From positions 434,001 to 498,000 of the forward strand of contig JAGMVK010000024.1 in assembly GCA_020747065.1 (NCBI GenBank): DNA of 64,000 nt, in the 5' to 3' direction. Positions 21,845-36,900 of the stretch are shown here, piece after piece (the first letter of the stretch is position 1; the number at the start of each line of letters is the position of its first letter). The notes beneath the pieces were generated by a model. It worked only from the letters and a program-made list of their open reading frames with translations. It was not told the origin of the DNA and ran no database searches. Origin of the DNA: Cadophora sp. MPI-SDFR-AT-0126. Lineage: Eukaryota > Ascomycota > Leotiomycetes > Helotiales > Ploettnerulaceae. The translations under genes were made by a program, and so were the position numbers.

Positions 21845-22556
21845 GACGCCGTGATCATTCAGCCCCTGCTCATGTCTCGATCGAATGCTTTGCTAGTGCC
21901 TCTCATGACACCGACATTGTAAATGACTTGTTCCATTCGTCTCGGGCCGAGAAATCCGTTGTTGGTGCCAGCCGCAGGTGCGGGGGAAAGCGAAGGGATA
22001 TTGAGTTGATGTGGAGCTCCGGCACCATCGTCGAGAATGCGAGTACCGGGTTGATGATCAAGTTGAACGCGTCCTATACCTGTGAGGCAAGGACCCTGTG
22101 CTCAGAAGATAGAGTTACATACCAGTATAGCTCTCCTATATCTTCCCAAGTACTTGCCGAAATCCGACCTTCTCCAGAATGGCCCCGTATTCCTTCGTAG
22201 ATTTCTTCACCTGCCCTTCAACTTCTTCAACTTGTTGATGACCTTCCCACGAGTGACTTCCAAAACAAGCTCACTCGAGCTGTTCATTAACCCAAATTTG
22301 GTACGCATCCTATTCGAGCTGGGTAAAGAGTCGCTGGAAATCGAGCTGGTTGAAAGAGAGGCAACGTTGGCTGGATTTCGCAGAGAGGAAGTTTGCTGAG
22401 TATGGTATAAAGAACTCGTAAAGAGTACAGAAGCCGGAACCATCCCAATGTACGCTTGTCAGTGTACTGAAGACCGCGATAGAGCAATTCAAGATGTATG
22501 GCTAAGAACATGTGTTAGTATTCAGCAGCTTACGATGAGGATAGCGAAGGTACCTA
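21845..22556. other. spacer up to the transposon stack
   Basis: Several overlapping frames on both strands, none with convincing protein character. The left terminal inverted repeat of the Tc1-like element begins at 22557. Confidence 0.45.
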
Positions 22557-22849
22557 CAGTACCTCGCAACTGATATTAAGCGAGAGCGCGTAAAACCGCG
22601 AATTTTCGCGATCCCCCTTCTTCTTACCTTTATAAACTACGCAAAAATATCCATATAACGTACTCTTCTCAGCGCTATTTCTTATAATCAATTCAAAGGA
22701 TAGAAGATCAGTCCTTATTTACGTGGAAATATTATAGGATAAGTATTACGAGGCGTAAAACTCTTCTAGATCGCGAGTTCTCTAAAACTCCACTATAGTA
22801 ATGTCCGATATACTGTTATATAAGACGAATTACGCAACGAAGGAAAGTA

Positions 22850-23455
22850 CCTATTACGCGCCCCTTAGCGTAAATTATATACTAAAGCTAAGGAAAGGAA
22901 ACTTATATATCATGTCCGCGTAAATCTAAAGGATATATATAAAGAGGTTATTATAGTATATAACTTAGGTTATAAGAAGACTATTATAAAGAAGATCTTA
23001 AAAGAGTACAGAATTATAAATTAGAAGTACAGGAAGAGACCTGAACTTATAGACAAGGTTATAGTAAAACGATTAGTTTAGTGCTTAGTATATCAAGGTA
23101 TAATGATCAAAGAATAACGGCTAGTAGTCTTCCGATGAATACTCTATAGAACAGGGTCGAGGGGTAAGGTAAGAATAGGTATTTCATACTCTAGTGTAAA
23201 AATAGGATTAAGAAATAGTCTAAACCTATAGTATATATCGGTTCAATACCAAATATAAGCTAAGAATTAAACGTAAATATTATGTATATGCATATTAAGC
23301 TTAATAGTATGGAAAATCTGTGTATTTTTAAAAGGGGGCGGGAGATACTAGATTATATACTGCCTTTGAAACGCTACTAAATCGCCTCTGTAAGTAGTCC
23401 TACTTCCTATTTTAATTAAGATATATCCTATATAAGCTTATAAACTAATATTAGT
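22850..23455 (+). pseudogene. Tc1-like transposase, N-terminal part (RIP-mutated)
   Basis: Plus-strand translation through stops shows a helix-turn-helix region (LGYKKTIIKKILKEYRI), the segment RPELIDKVIVKRLV, and the first catalytic context (RLVVFRxILYRTGSRGK, where SDE-type residues have mutated). It continues into IVWKICVFLKGGGR. Homology to the right-hand fragment ends near 23455, where copia-like DNA begins. Confidence 0.7.
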
Positions 23456-26400
23456 AAATCTTCTTTTAGAAAAACAGTTTCTAAGTAAATCTTTATTATA
23501 AAAGTAAATTTCTATTCTAATTATAAGAAAAAAATAGTTATAAAGAGTAACTATATAAGTAAAGGAGGTAAAATAAGTGTACTAAGTATAAAGCTACGGA
23601 AGTACTATAGTTTAAAAGACCTCCGGTTATAGCCTGAAAGCTATACGTCAGAAGTAATTAATATAGCTCATTAGAAGATAATAGTAAGTAAATAAATACT
23701 AAGCGAGGCTATTACTAGTTATATAAAACTAAGATCTTTCTTTATTCTGAAGCTCTTTTTTTTTAAGTAAATATTAAAGAATTACTTATAAGTATATAAA
23801 CCTTTAATCTTAAGAAATATTTACTATTATTTTATTATAGTCTATACTAAATTAAATAAGTAAAAGTAAATATAGAAATCTAAAAGAATTATAAGTAATT
23901 CAGTAATAAAACAGATACTAATATAAATAGTACTTATACTAATACTATTTAGAGTTCTCGCTACTACTTACTGAAATTATTATATCTATTATATTCGACT
24001 TTTAGTAAAGAAATCGAACTATATCTACTCCTTTAATAAGCGAGAGAGTAAGAAATACTTATACTATATTAAAAAGAAATTCTTATATAATCCTATAAGT
24101 ACTCTTTTTCCTTTTTCTAATCCTAAATTCTGAATTACTCTAAATATAATTTGTAACTAACTTATTTATAGATCTCCTAGTTCTTAGATACTAAATACTA
24201 AGAACTTACTTATACCCTTATTAATAAGAATACTACTATTATCTCTACTATTACTATAGCTATTAATATAGAACTTTAGATTATAGCTATTAAGCTATTA
24301 AAGACTTAAGATAAGATAAGTTTAGTATTATTAGAGGAAACTTATACTCTTTATACTAAGATAGTAGATTTTACCTAAAATTAATTTATAAGTAATTTCC
24401 TTTACTTTTATTCTAAATCTTTATTAAATATAGTTTAGTTCTTATTTAATTAAAACTTTTATAGGATTATAAGTAGATCCTCTCTTATATAAAGAAGCAG
24501 GTTAAAGAGGCTATAGCTTTTATTATATCTTATTATAGTAGTATTAAGTGTAAGACCTTTATAAGGAATAATAGAAATAGAGATAGAGAAAGTTCAGGCC
24601 CTTAAGTAAAGAAAAATCAGGGTAGAAGTCGCCTAAGTAGCGTAAGAAAGGAGGAATCTAGTAATACACTAGTTAATTTAAGTATTACTTATAAGTAGGG
24701 GAATAGGCCCTATTTCAGAAAAGCTTTAGAGTTAATTTTTTATAGTAGCACTTTCTTTATACTAGTATATAGGAATAACTTTCTATAGTAAAACCAGCAC
24801 TTAATTCCTATTAGAGTATTATTATAAGACTACTTATTAGTACTTTAAATCAGAGGGTAATTATTTATAAATTAAACTCATTCTTTCTTCTATATCTTAA
24901 ATATAATTAAAAATAATTATAAGTAATTAATAAGAATTATAAGGAAATTATAATAAAGGAAAAATCACCCCTTACCTAAAACCTCTTTATTACTTCACTG
25001 AATTAGCACTATTAATTCATAAGCCTAAATTATAAGTTAAACTAGCTTCTAAATTAATATTAAGTAGCCTCTAAATTTAACTCTCTATCTTTACAATTAA
25101 GGTATTAGTATTAATTAGCTCTTAAAGAGCTTTATTTAGCGTTATTTTTATTATAGTACTAGTAAGATTATAAGTACTATTAATTTATTAAATCTTTGTT
25201 AACTCCCTACGCTTATATAATTAATAAATTACTATTATATTAATTATTAAATATTTCTCCTTCGTAGTACTAAGCTTAATAATACACTTATAAAGAGATA
25301 GAAAATCTATATATACTATAGTAGGAAGCTATAGTAATCTAAGCTTATTTATTACTATATTAATAGTAGTTCCTAAGGCAATTAATATATTAATTCCTAT
25401 TACTATAATATATAGCTCTAAAGTAAGTATAGTATATATTACTCTCTTACACTTTATAAAGCTTATATAAATAATATTACCGGAAAGGATAAATTCTGTA
25501 TCCCCCTCTATTTCTATTCTAATTACTACTAAAAACCTAATTTATAAACTTAGATTTTTATTATTAATAAATAATCTATTAATAAAAACATAAAATTTAG
25601 TATAGTATAGATTAATTAGTATATACTATAAACCTTTTTCTATATTATCTATTTACTATTAAAGGCGTTAATTTAAAGCTTTAGTATTATTAATTATTAA
25701 ATTCTAATATTACACTACTACTAATAAATCAAAATTAATTTCCAGTTAGTAAATTATTATAATATAAGCTCTATAAGCATGTTACTTTATATAAGCCTTC
25801 TTATAATCTAGTACTTTTATATTAATTAATTCTAGCCTTATTCCTTATCCTTTCTATAATATATAAATATTATCTTTATCTAAAGTAATAGTATATCTAT
25901 TAAATATAATAGATTTAAAGAAAAATAAGACCTAAATCAGCTTTATTAGGAAATTAATTTCTATAATCTTATCCTACTCTCTTACTAAGAAGTTATTATT
26001 CCTAAGGATAAGAGTATTATCTATTTATATTCTAATAACTTTAAACTCACAGCTTTCTTTAGTACTAATTAGTAAGTAAGAGTTATATATTAATATTTCT
26101 ATCTAGAGCCTTTCTATATAGTACTTATAATAGGTATTAAATCAGTAATTTCTAGATTCTAATATACTATAAAAAGAGAGTATTACTATAAATATTATAC
26201 TAAGGGAAAATTTATCTATAATCTCTTTTAGTAACTATATAAAGATATTCTAAAGGAATTTTATTATTAACTAGATATAAGCTTAGATAATATCTTAAAT
26301 TACTAAACGTATACTAGACCCTTTTTGAACCTAGTTTAGGTACCTTATAGTTATAGCTAGAGAGATAAGTAATCTCTAGCTTACTTATTAGATAGTAGAA

Positions 26401-29400
26401 GACTAAGTTAATATCTCCTTCTTACCTTTATTATTAAAGTATTAGATAATAAGCCTTAATTTCTTATATAGTATTATAGATTTCTTACTCTTTATTTTAT
26501 TTACTATTCTTAATTTAAAGATATAATAATTTCTTATTCTAAGATCGCCTTTAGAAATTAATATAAAAATACTTCTTTAATAAGAGCTTTATACTTAGTT
26601 TATTAGGATTACTGAAATAATAAGCTAGGTATAGTAATCTTACCCTCTATATATAGCTTAATTAATAACTCTTAATCTCTTATTTTTTTCTTAATTAGAA
26701 ACACTTTAGTATTATAATTATTATTAATTATTAATAGTCCTAAAATTAGCTTTATAAATAAGACTTCGATAGTAATTCAGAGGGCTTTTAGTGTAATTTC
26801 AGGGGCTTTTTGGACTAGTAAGCTAGACTTATAAGTTATATCTAGTAATTTTTCTTTCTTTTATTTAATACTAAATATATTTATCTTAAATAAATATACT
26901 AATATTAAATAAAATATATATATTTTACTATTATTTATATCTATTTTATATACTTTACTCTTTATTTCTAAAAAAGTATATAATTCCTTCTATCTTTTCT
27001 TTTTATACTAGACTAATACTTAATCTTAAAGCTTAAGATTATAAATATATATTATACTAGGGCTATTATAAGTTACTAGCGCATCATTAACTTACTATTT
27101 CATATATATTTAGTATACCTCTATTATAGCCCTCTTAATAATCTCTGTATATTATTAAATAAATAGGTTTAAAGAATCTATTTCTATTATTTTTAAGTAA
27201 GCACTAAAAATAAGAAGTATAAGGATTAAGCTATTTAATCTAGCTATATTATTAATAGCTTTAATAGCTATTTATAAGCGATCCTTATTGCTTATATTAA
27301 GGTACTCTTCCGTAATAATTTCATAGGTATATTAGAGTAAATAATAATATTATTTTACCTTACTAATTAAGTAGTACGCCTCTACTAGGATAAGTTTAAG
27401 TGTACTTCTTATAGCCCTAAGTACACTCCAAAACTTCGTAGAGTTAAAGTTAGTTCTATAATTATAGATAATAAAGTTAAGGAATCTAATATATATATCT
27501 ATTTATATTAACTTAAATATATTAAAAGTAGCCTAAGTTATAGCTAAACTAAGGCGCTTTTAAAGTAGCTTTATAGCTCTAAATCCTATAACCTTATCTA
27601 CTATATAAAGTATATATTATTCTCTAAACTATATAATATTAATATAAACTATATAATTAAAGTCTATATTATTTTATAGTTTAAATCTAAATCTATATAA
27701 AGTATCTATATATTTTTAGTAGTACTTATATATCTCTTTAACTTATAATATAATATTAGAATTAGACTTATAGCTAGCTTAATCTAGTAAATACTGTAGA
27801 TATTATACTAATAAATAGCTAAATTATCTATAAAGCTAATAAATCTCTACTTCTATTGAATAATACTAATTAATTATATTAATTAAAGGTTTGATCAGTT
27901 AATAATACTAGTCTAAAAGAAGCTATAAGTACTCCTTCTTTCGCATAATTAAGTACCTCTTATTTCTCTAAATTAATATATTCTATAAGTTATTATAATA
28001 CATATCTATCTTATTCAATTATTATAAATATACTAAGAATAGTATATTTATATCTATAATATAGAAGTCTAAAACCCTAACTAGAGTATTTACTATAGCG
28101 ACTCCTAGAGAGGTATAAGAATCAGCTCTGAATTAAATCTAATTCCTACTTAATTAATTAGTATTATACTTAATATTCCGAACTTACTATAACACATGTA
28201 ATTAATTAATACCTCCCATATTCTTACTAAATACTCCTATATTAATAAGAAAATCTTAAAAGAATTAATCTATTTATTATATTATATACTTCTCTTCCTA
28301 GAGTAGTTTTTAAATTCTACTCTTTAGTATATATAATACTTTTTATTTATTAAGTCTTTTTATTATATCTTATATATTATACTTTACCTTATTTACTATA
28401 AATACAATTATAAAAAAAGCCTTTTTATCTTTATTTCTATTATTAGAACTAATTAATAAATCATTAGAATATAATAAAGTATTAGAATCCTAGAAATCTA
28501 GATTATTTTCCTAAATTTCAGGACCTCCTTAGTTCTAATTTAAATCTAATTTAATTCTCTTAGTATATACTAAGTAAGTCTTAAAAGAATTATTAGTTAT
28601 TTTTATACCTTCTACTTTATACTTAGTAAAGTACTTTACCTTTAATACTCTTTACTTTTTATTAGAATAATAGCTACTATAGTAATCTATCTTCTTATAA
28701 ATAATACACCTCGTATAACTTAGTTTAAGCTAGAATTTAGTTCTATATTTATTACTTATTAAAAATTTCATCCTTTAATCTAAATAAAGAGTTCTTTTAT
28801 TTACTATATAAGAATAATAGTAATTCAGTCCTAATTTAGTGTATTTTCCTACTTATAATTCCAACTTATAAGTTATTTTTACGCTTAAAGCTATATAAAG
28901 GCTATCTATTAATATAGAGAATATAAGTAGTGCTTAAAATAATACTATCTTAAAGAGTAAGTTTCTAAATACTCCTTATATAAGCTTATTATATAATATC
29001 TTATTATTTTATATATTATTATCTTTAAGGCTAAATTAGATACTTTATAGTTCTCTAGTAAAGCTTTCTAACTAAACTAAAATTAGCCTACTTTTCTAAT
29101 AAGGCTCGACTTAAAATAATAAGAAAGTTAGGCTAAACTAGTAGCTAAGGAATTAGTTAGCTCTTTCCTCTATCTCGAAGTTAGTATATATTACTTTAAT
29201 AAGATTATTAAATTTATACCCCTTATTCTATAAGTACTAATAATAGTATAAACTTACTTTATCCTAGAGTATTATTGGAAATACTTAATACTAAATATTA
29301 TAATTAATACTAGCTTTTTAGTAAAAGTTAGTAAAAATATATAATTTCTTATCTAAGTAATCTTTAGATCTATTATACTAAAGCTCTTTTATATATATCT

Positions 29401-30635
29401 TACTAAGGCTTACTAAGAACTTCAATTAGCCCCACGTTAATATATCTTAGATATACTAAGATAGTTGTATCTACTCCGTATATAGTTTATTAAGTCTAAG
29501 TCCTATAAATAGGAGTAAAGACTTATTCCGCGGGTATATATCTAGGACTAGCACTGGATTTAATAATAAATTCTTATTTAGTCTTTATATTAGTACTATA
29601 TTTAGGAATCCTCTTTTAAGGGTAAATAAGAACTCCCTCTTTATATAAACTAATAGTATTATATTATATAAATTATTATCTAAAATAGTAAGTTTTATAT
29701 AAGTAAAGGTAGTAAAATTATCTAAGCTTTAAGATACTTTAGTCCTTAGGAAATTACTTCTTAATTAAATATATTAGCGTATTCCCTCTTTCTTCTCTAA
29801 AGTAATTAACTTAATAGAATTAATTACTACTATTAGTTTATTATATTAATATAATAAAAGTACTCTCTAATAAAGTATTTAAGTAATTAAGATTATTATT
29901 TAATAAATACTCTAAATCTAATTTAGTACTATCTTAAGAGTATTCTAAATTTATAACTTTAATTAATTCTTTAATTAAATATTATCTTTAACTTATATTA
30001 TCTAAGCTAATATAATAGATACTAGTACTCTATTCTATTATATATAAATACTATTAGTTTATAATATATCTTATAATATAATTTACTCTAATTTCCTTAT
30101 CCGGGAAAAATAGAAAAGAGACTAATTTCTAAAGTACTCTTAGTAATCTTAAAAAAGGAACTTACTCTTCTTACTACTATTATAAAAAAGCTTTTAAAAC
30201 TCCTATAAAAGCTTTATTAAATTCTCTAATAGTTCCTTTACTAGCTTTAGCCTTATTTATACTACTTCTACTACTTTCTCTTCCTCTTTTACTCTTTCCT
30301 CCTAATCTAAAATAATTAGTATTTCTTTAATTATAATTTATATCTAAATTAGTAATCTCCTAAATATAATATTATTTACTTAAAAGCTCTTTAATTAGAA
30401 TTAAGTAATTAACTTAATAATTATTAAAAAGAAATTGCTACTATTATTATATATATAAGTATATAAGATTTATAGTCTAAATATAATACTTATCCCTTAC
30501 TCCTAAATCACTACTTGTTAATTCAGTTTCAAAAAATTACCTATTAAATATAATTAAGTACTTAATATTAAAATCACTACTTTTCTTACTATAACTTATT
30601 TACTCTATAGTATATATTAACTACTAATTAGTATC
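23456..30635 (-). mobile_element. RIP-mutated Ty1/copia retrotransposon
   Basis: The minus strand, read through its many stops, shows copia pol features. The RNase H region (about 25000-25600) has ELYIIVIGINILIALGTTI and the KLSTTKEKYLIINI segment. Just upstream (about 25680-26500) is the reverse transcriptase tail with QIDNTLIL, standing for the Q-T-DD catalytic block, and QKGQGIRLELINIK. Upstream of that the DNA is too mutated to follow, but length and order allow integrase and gag up to about 30.3 kb. I could not define LTRs. Possible five-base ATTAG flanks lie at about 23450 and 30622. Boundaries are approximate. Confidence 0.7.
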
Positions 30636-30639
30636 GATT

Positions 30640-30705
30640 TAATACTAAATATAAGCTAAAAATTAAATATAAATATCATATATATATATATTAAGCTTAA
30701 TAGTA
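30640..30705 (+). pseudogene. short Tc1-like transposase segment before the gypsy LTR
   Basis: This 66-bp segment matches 23255-23316, apart from RIP-type transitions, and continues after the gypsy element at 44142. It is therefore the left flank of the gypsy insertion site within a Tc1-like copy. Confidence 0.65.
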
Positions 30706-30979
30706 TGGAGGGGAGAACCCCAATCCCCCACACGACAAGAGGGTAGTAAATGCAAGGTACATAAGGTATAAGGTTCAAGAAATAACAGATAGACGAAATC
30801 AAAAGATATCACATATCTAAAGAGTACGAATTATTAATTAGAGAAAGAAGTGTAAATCCTATCAGAATGAAAAGTGCTATTATTAATAATAAGATCTCTC
30901 AAAGAAGGTCTTAACTTAAGTATAATGCGAAGTACATTAGTCAGGTAATAAAAGTTCTACCGAGCTAATCCCTACCACA
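30706..30979 (-). repeat. gypsy LTR (3' LTR of the minus-strand element)
   Basis: 274 bp, TG...CA ends. It differs from the copy at 43868-44141 mainly by C/T and G/A transitions and is the less mutated of the two near its GGGGAGAACCCC start. Confidence 0.85.
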
Positions 30980-33900
30980 TGCGTCCCCCCCTTTAAAAAC
31001 TCGCCCCCGAGTATTACAGTAAACGAATGTAATAGAGCTAGGCTATATCTAAAAGCATTAAATCTCCAGAGGTAAAAGTAGAGGTCTGCAGTGCAGAAGT
31101 GACGTCAAAGTCATGTAAGGCCTGAACTATCGTCGGTCTTAGTAAAATCACAAATAAAGGTTCACTTAGCTTACCTCTATAAGGTTGTCCCCTACTATAA
31201 TACCTCTATCTTCTCCCTTAACTTTTATAACTATAATACCTCTACTACCTCCTTCCTTTTCTCTACTTAATAAGCTCTACAACCCTTTTTGAAGCTATAT
31301 AGGAAGCTTCTTCGTTTTTCCTTACTACTATACGCGTTCCCCTAGTAATGAAGACTAAGTTACAGCTGCTTTTCCCCTCTAAGAGCTTACTTCTAAGAGT
31401 AAATAACCTTTAAGGAGGTTATAGGAGTAGCGCTACTCTCTCTCTAACTAAGGTAAGTATAAAGCTTCGTCGCTCTTCTATTCTAATCTCTCTCCTTCTA
31501 ATCTTATAACCTTAAGATTAGGCTTAAGATTAAGACTAACGATCTCCAGTACTTAACTCAAGCTAAGTAGCTCCAAGCTCTTTAACCTCTATTAACTATA
31601 CCTCCCTCTCTTTATATAGCTCTTGCACGCCTGAACCTTATATCAGAGCGTTAACCTGTAAGCTTCAGAACGCAGATCTTTAAGTTAGAGACGCTATTTT
31701 CTTTAATCAGGCTAAATCGATCTCTTTACCTTTATTTCCCTTCTATTAACTATCTTACGCATAGACTAGATCTCTATATTAACTTATACTGATTTTCTAT
31801 AGAGGTCTCTGCCTCTTTAATAAGCTTAGTAACGTTAGAGCGTCTCTAGGTGAGGTTTCCTTCCTCTACGTTATGTCTTTAGCTATACTATTACTTTTCT
31901 AGGCTTAGACCTTAACTACCTTACCTTATAATAGTCTCTTACTCCGCTATAACGAATATCTCTCAGGGAAGGGGCTCTCTAAGTCACCTAGTAAGTCTCT
32001 GTCCTCCCTTCTTCCTGAAACGCGTTAATTCTGGCGATATTTTTATAGGTTCTGCCGTATAACCTTCGATCTAAAGCGCCTAAGTATATAGCTACTAACC
32101 CTACCTCATATAGCTAAGTTCCCTCTCCTAACTCCCTCGCTCTTTACTCCCTTACTAAGTTAATATTACCGCTAATCTCCTAGTACTAGTAATTAGGACG
32201 TATCTAATTCAGCGACTCCTCTCCTACACCTAGTAATAGTCTCTTACCTCCTTATTACAGATATACGCTTTAAGCGTATATATACTTATAGGGTTAGAGG
32301 TCTAGGCAGCTAGTAGGAAGGCTAACGCGTTAGAGAAGGTAAGGACTATCAGATTCTTACTAAGGTAATAGGGGTTACTGAGGCTATCTTTATTATTAAG
32401 TGTCTTTTCTTAATTCTGAGGCTTTCTTACTAGAACATAAGACCTATTAAGTTACTAGAGGAGTTTACTAATATCTTAGAGAGTAAGGACTATCACGAAG
32501 ACTTAAGAGTAATAGGGGTCGTTCTTATTTCTGAATACTATTAAGGCTTCTCCTTAATTAATATCTAGCTATAGCGATTTCCGTCCGATATAGAGGCTAT
32601 CCGCTATAAAGGGTATCCGCTAGAAGTAGGCCTAACTCTCCTATCTTCAGAGTATAAGTATAGTATACTAGAGGGTAATAGCTATTATAAGTTCGTTCGC
32701 TTTTTAGTCTAGTGATAGTCTTAGGTATATCTAATAGCTCCTAAAAGACGTATAGGTCTATTACTGATTCTATTATCTTAAGGGCTAGTTAATTAGAGCT
32801 TTTAACTTAGGTTACTTACTTTAGTAAAGGTACTCTAAGTACATTACGCAAGCTCATAGATTCTAACTCCGTTATACTATATCTATACTCCTTACGTTAA
32901 TACTCTTACTAGCACTTAAGCTGCGGTAGACCTCGTGAGCTATGTTCTTTCTATCTGCTTCTCTCTAAGAAAGTGAAGATAATATAGATAGAGGCCTAGA
33001 CTTAGTAAGCGTGACTAAGGTTAAGCTAATCTAGAGATAAACTAACACTTCTTCCTTTAATGAAGTTACTTTGTTAAAGGTTATCGGCTAATAGTATATT
33101 TAGGCCTTTAACACGTAGGGAACTCTAACCCTTAGGTGATTCTAAGGCGCAGAGATATTAGCTTTATAGGGATAGGCTAGAGAGCTTCTACCTTTAATAA
33201 GACCTTAATTAGCGAGTACTATATCTCCTTAGAAGCTATAGTAATAACTTAACTGATAGGAAACTACTAGAATAGTAGATAGCGTAGGTAGTCCTAGGTC
33301 TAAGGTAACTAGAATCTCTCTAGTTCTATATACGCTTTATAAGGGAAAAGGTTTTATAAGGCTAGTAGAACCGGGGTTTTTATTACTTTCCGCTAGTAGA
33401 TCTCCTTCTTTAAGTTACTCCTAATAATAGATCAGAGATCTTTATTACTAGGTAAAGCTTCTTTATTATTAGTGCTGTTAGTATTAGTGATATTTACCTT
33501 AGGGGATATCTTTTACTTATAGTCTTAGGGAAATCCTTTATTTTTACTAGCTATTCTCCTAGGGGCTTCCGTAGATAAGGGATTTAGTGGGTTATCTTAG
33601 GGAAGTAGCGCTTAAATAGGGGGTACTTTATATCAACTTTTACGTATAGGGGACGGACCTTTTACTGCTTACTTCTAGAGTATACGCTTAAAGCCGTTGT
33701 AGTCGGTTATTAGGACGTATAAACCTGGCCTATCCTACCTTCCTATTTAATAAGTAGCTTATTATTAACTCCGCGGAAGGTACTAGCGATAATAGAGAGC
33801 TCCATAGTTCATATTATATACTTAAGGGAGTTATTAGCGCTGACGTGGGTGACGTTTAGCCTTGTGTTAAATAGTTACTCTATAGGGCTAGATTATACTC
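30980..33900 (-). other. gypsy internal region downstream of integrase, content unknown
   Basis: About 2.9 kb between the integrase domain and the polypurine tract. I recognise no domain on either strand. It is less TA-rich than the copia block but full of stops. It could be a long 3' non-coding region, a degraded extra reading frame, or captured DNA. Confidence 0.4.
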
Positions 33901-36900
33901 TAATATTTCAGGGGCGTTTAGGCTCTACTTCTTACCAACCTTTTATGTCTTAGTAGTTTACACGCTCTCTAAGTACTTATAAGTAGTACTACAGCGAATT
34001 GAAGCTGCCCTGAATAGTGCTAGTAGAGATAAGTGCTAGTAGTACTAGCGGTTATTTCCCTTGTTTTAAAGAGTTAGCGTCCTCGCTATTAGAAGTGCTA
34101 TTCTAAGGTTAACTACGCTAAGACTACCCTATATTAGTCTCGTTAGCTCTATAAGATCTCTAGGATTCTGATAATAATTCTATTGTTTCGTCTGATTTAA
34201 ATAGTAGGTGTATCGGAAGCGTTTATACTAAAATCACTATTATTATTATTAAAGTATTATTAGCAGGGGTTTTCCAGGCCTAATTCAGCACTAACCTCTC
34301 TCTTTTAGTTACTGAGGTAAGTAATAGATTTAGTGTCTTTAGCACTGTAGATAAACTTCTTTTATACGTGAAATAGTTTTAGTATACTTCTAGCGAAAGT
34401 TGATTAAAGCTAAGGGCTATCAGGTCCTAGAAACTATATAGAAGGGTGTAAAGCTTATAGGTCCGTATACTGTTATCTGATCCGTAAATAACACTACTAG
34501 AAGGTTTTCGATCTACTAATTTCCTATCTTAGAGAGAGTATTTTTAATTAGCCTGTAGCCTTATTTAGCTATACTATTCGCTCTTAAGTTATAGGCTAAT
34601 ACTTGTATACGCTGTATCTCTATTCTATTTAGGAGCTGAATCACTTCTCTTACGTTCTCTTTGCCCCTATTAACTACTAATCTCCAGAATAGGCCGTAGT
34701 AGTAAATGATATCTTCCTAAATAAAAGTAGCTATAGCTGCCGCTGTCTTATATATAAGAGCCCGTGCCTTGACCTAACTACTTATATCGTCCCTAGTAAT
34801 AACTAAATATTGCTTTCCTTATTGTTTAGTTATATAAGTGATATCTAGGGCCTACTTCTCTATTAAACCGTTAGAAGCTATAGGGAAAAGAGGTTCTTCT
34901 TACTATCTTAGTAATCTTAGTTAATATTCCGAGCAAGTTTAAACGAAATTCATAGTGTCTTTATAGTACCCCTTCTAAAAGTAGCGTATGGAAATACAGT
35001 GATAAGTACTTTCCCTCCCTTTATAACTAGAGTCGTTATAATAACTTCGAAGAATCCGTGCTTTATCTTAATCAGTATTAATTATAAGCCTAATAGGGGC
35101 TCTTTTTATTAGTAGCTTCCAGATTTTCCGGCCGTATACTCTAAAATTTAGAGCTTCTTTCTTAAAGGCACGAAAGGTCTTTTGATCTATTCCTTCCGGG
35201 GTCTTAAGTATCGTTAAGTATAAGGCGATTTGTATAAAGTAGTCGGAGTATTCGGAAGAAGAAACCGAGAACTCATATTTAGCGTTCGATTCGGTATCGG
35301 AAGTAGTACCAGAGCTTTCTATAAGTTCTCTGCCTTCTTTAAGTTGTTATACTTGTAATTTCATATCTTAAAGAATAGTGTTCCGCTTCGTTAACTCCGG
35401 GTCTATTATAACCGCCTTTTCCCTATTATTAAGCTCTATAGGGCAAATCTCATAGGCTCTAAGTTCTAAGAGAATCTAATCTTTGTTATTATCAGAAGTA
35501 TTATTGTTAAAGTTAGTGTTATCTGAGTACTTCGGCCTCCTAGAGAGAGAGTCTACCGTAGTATACGTAGAGCCTTTAATATGTCGCACCTCGAAGTTAA
35601 AAAGCCTTATCTAGGTAAGCTATCTTATAAGTATAGTCCCGGGGTGGTTGTTAACGGCGCTATTAAGCTATACTACTAGAATATTAGCGTCGGTTTCTAG
35701 GATAAAATGTACTCCTATAAGCTAAATCTTTAGCTTCTTTAGAATATAAAGTACCCCTTTATACTCCCTCTTTATAGCGTCGTAGCTACGTTTAGCCTTA
35801 TTCCAGTATCCGCTTTTGTACTGAGCGAGGCGTACTTATCTACTAATAAGATCTCTTTAGCCTAAGTAGCCTCCCTAGCTAAATCTACTAGAGTTAACCG
35901 CTACTACTATTTCCCTAGCGTCCTTACTGTAATTAACCCTGCAAAGTACTAGAGCTATATAAAGAGCGTCTTGAAGTCTCTTTATTACTTTTCCAGTAGG
36001 CCCTTTAAGTTCAAATAAAAAGGAGACTCCCTTTCTTGAGAGGTTATAGAGGAGTTCGGCGATATATTAAAAGTCTTTAATCTAAATCCGAAAGTAAATA
36101 ATAAAGCTGAGAAATCCTTTAACCTTGGAGATATTTTTCGGTTCCTTCTAATTCTATATCTTAATAAGGTGTGCTACTAAGGGCTCTCTACCCTTTGAAT
36201 TGTAAGCGTAGTTTATAATATCTAATCCATTAAGGTAAAACTGAGATTTAGCTCTAATAGTTACTCTAGCTCTCTCAAGTCTTTCTAGAGTCTTATCAAG
36301 ATTAATAATATGCTTCAACACAAATTAGCGAATCCCTGAAGAAGTATTGATAGTAGCTTAATTATAGTCTATATATAGGCCTTTAACGCCTATATTATTA
36401 AGAAATAGCACAGTAATAGTCGGTATAATATCCTTTAAGATTCTTAACATCATCCGTACGAATTAAGCGACTGAATTAGTATACCCTTAAGGTAAAGTAG
36501 TGTTTCTAACCAGCCCTATATGTAGCACATAGAACGCTGTTATATCTTAACTTAATTAGTGGAGTATTTATTAATCGTAGCCGGAATAAAGGTCGATAAG
36601 ACTAGTCATTTAATAACCGGCGAACTTTTTAAAGAACTTGTCTACTAAAGGAAGTAAGTTTACGTCCTATTAAGTTACTACGTTTAGTATAGTCGCTAAG
36701 TTAATAAGCTTATATTTCCCGGGCTCTTTCTTCTTAACTAGGAACTAAGTATTTCGATAGGGTCCTTCTAAGAGTTTAAGTACTTCCTTATTTAATCGCT
36801 CTTATACTATCTTTGTAACTTTAGGCACTAGTGCTCTTAGTAGGGGGAAATTTAGTGCTTGCCATACTTTATGAGGTATTATTTTAATAATTACCGGAGG

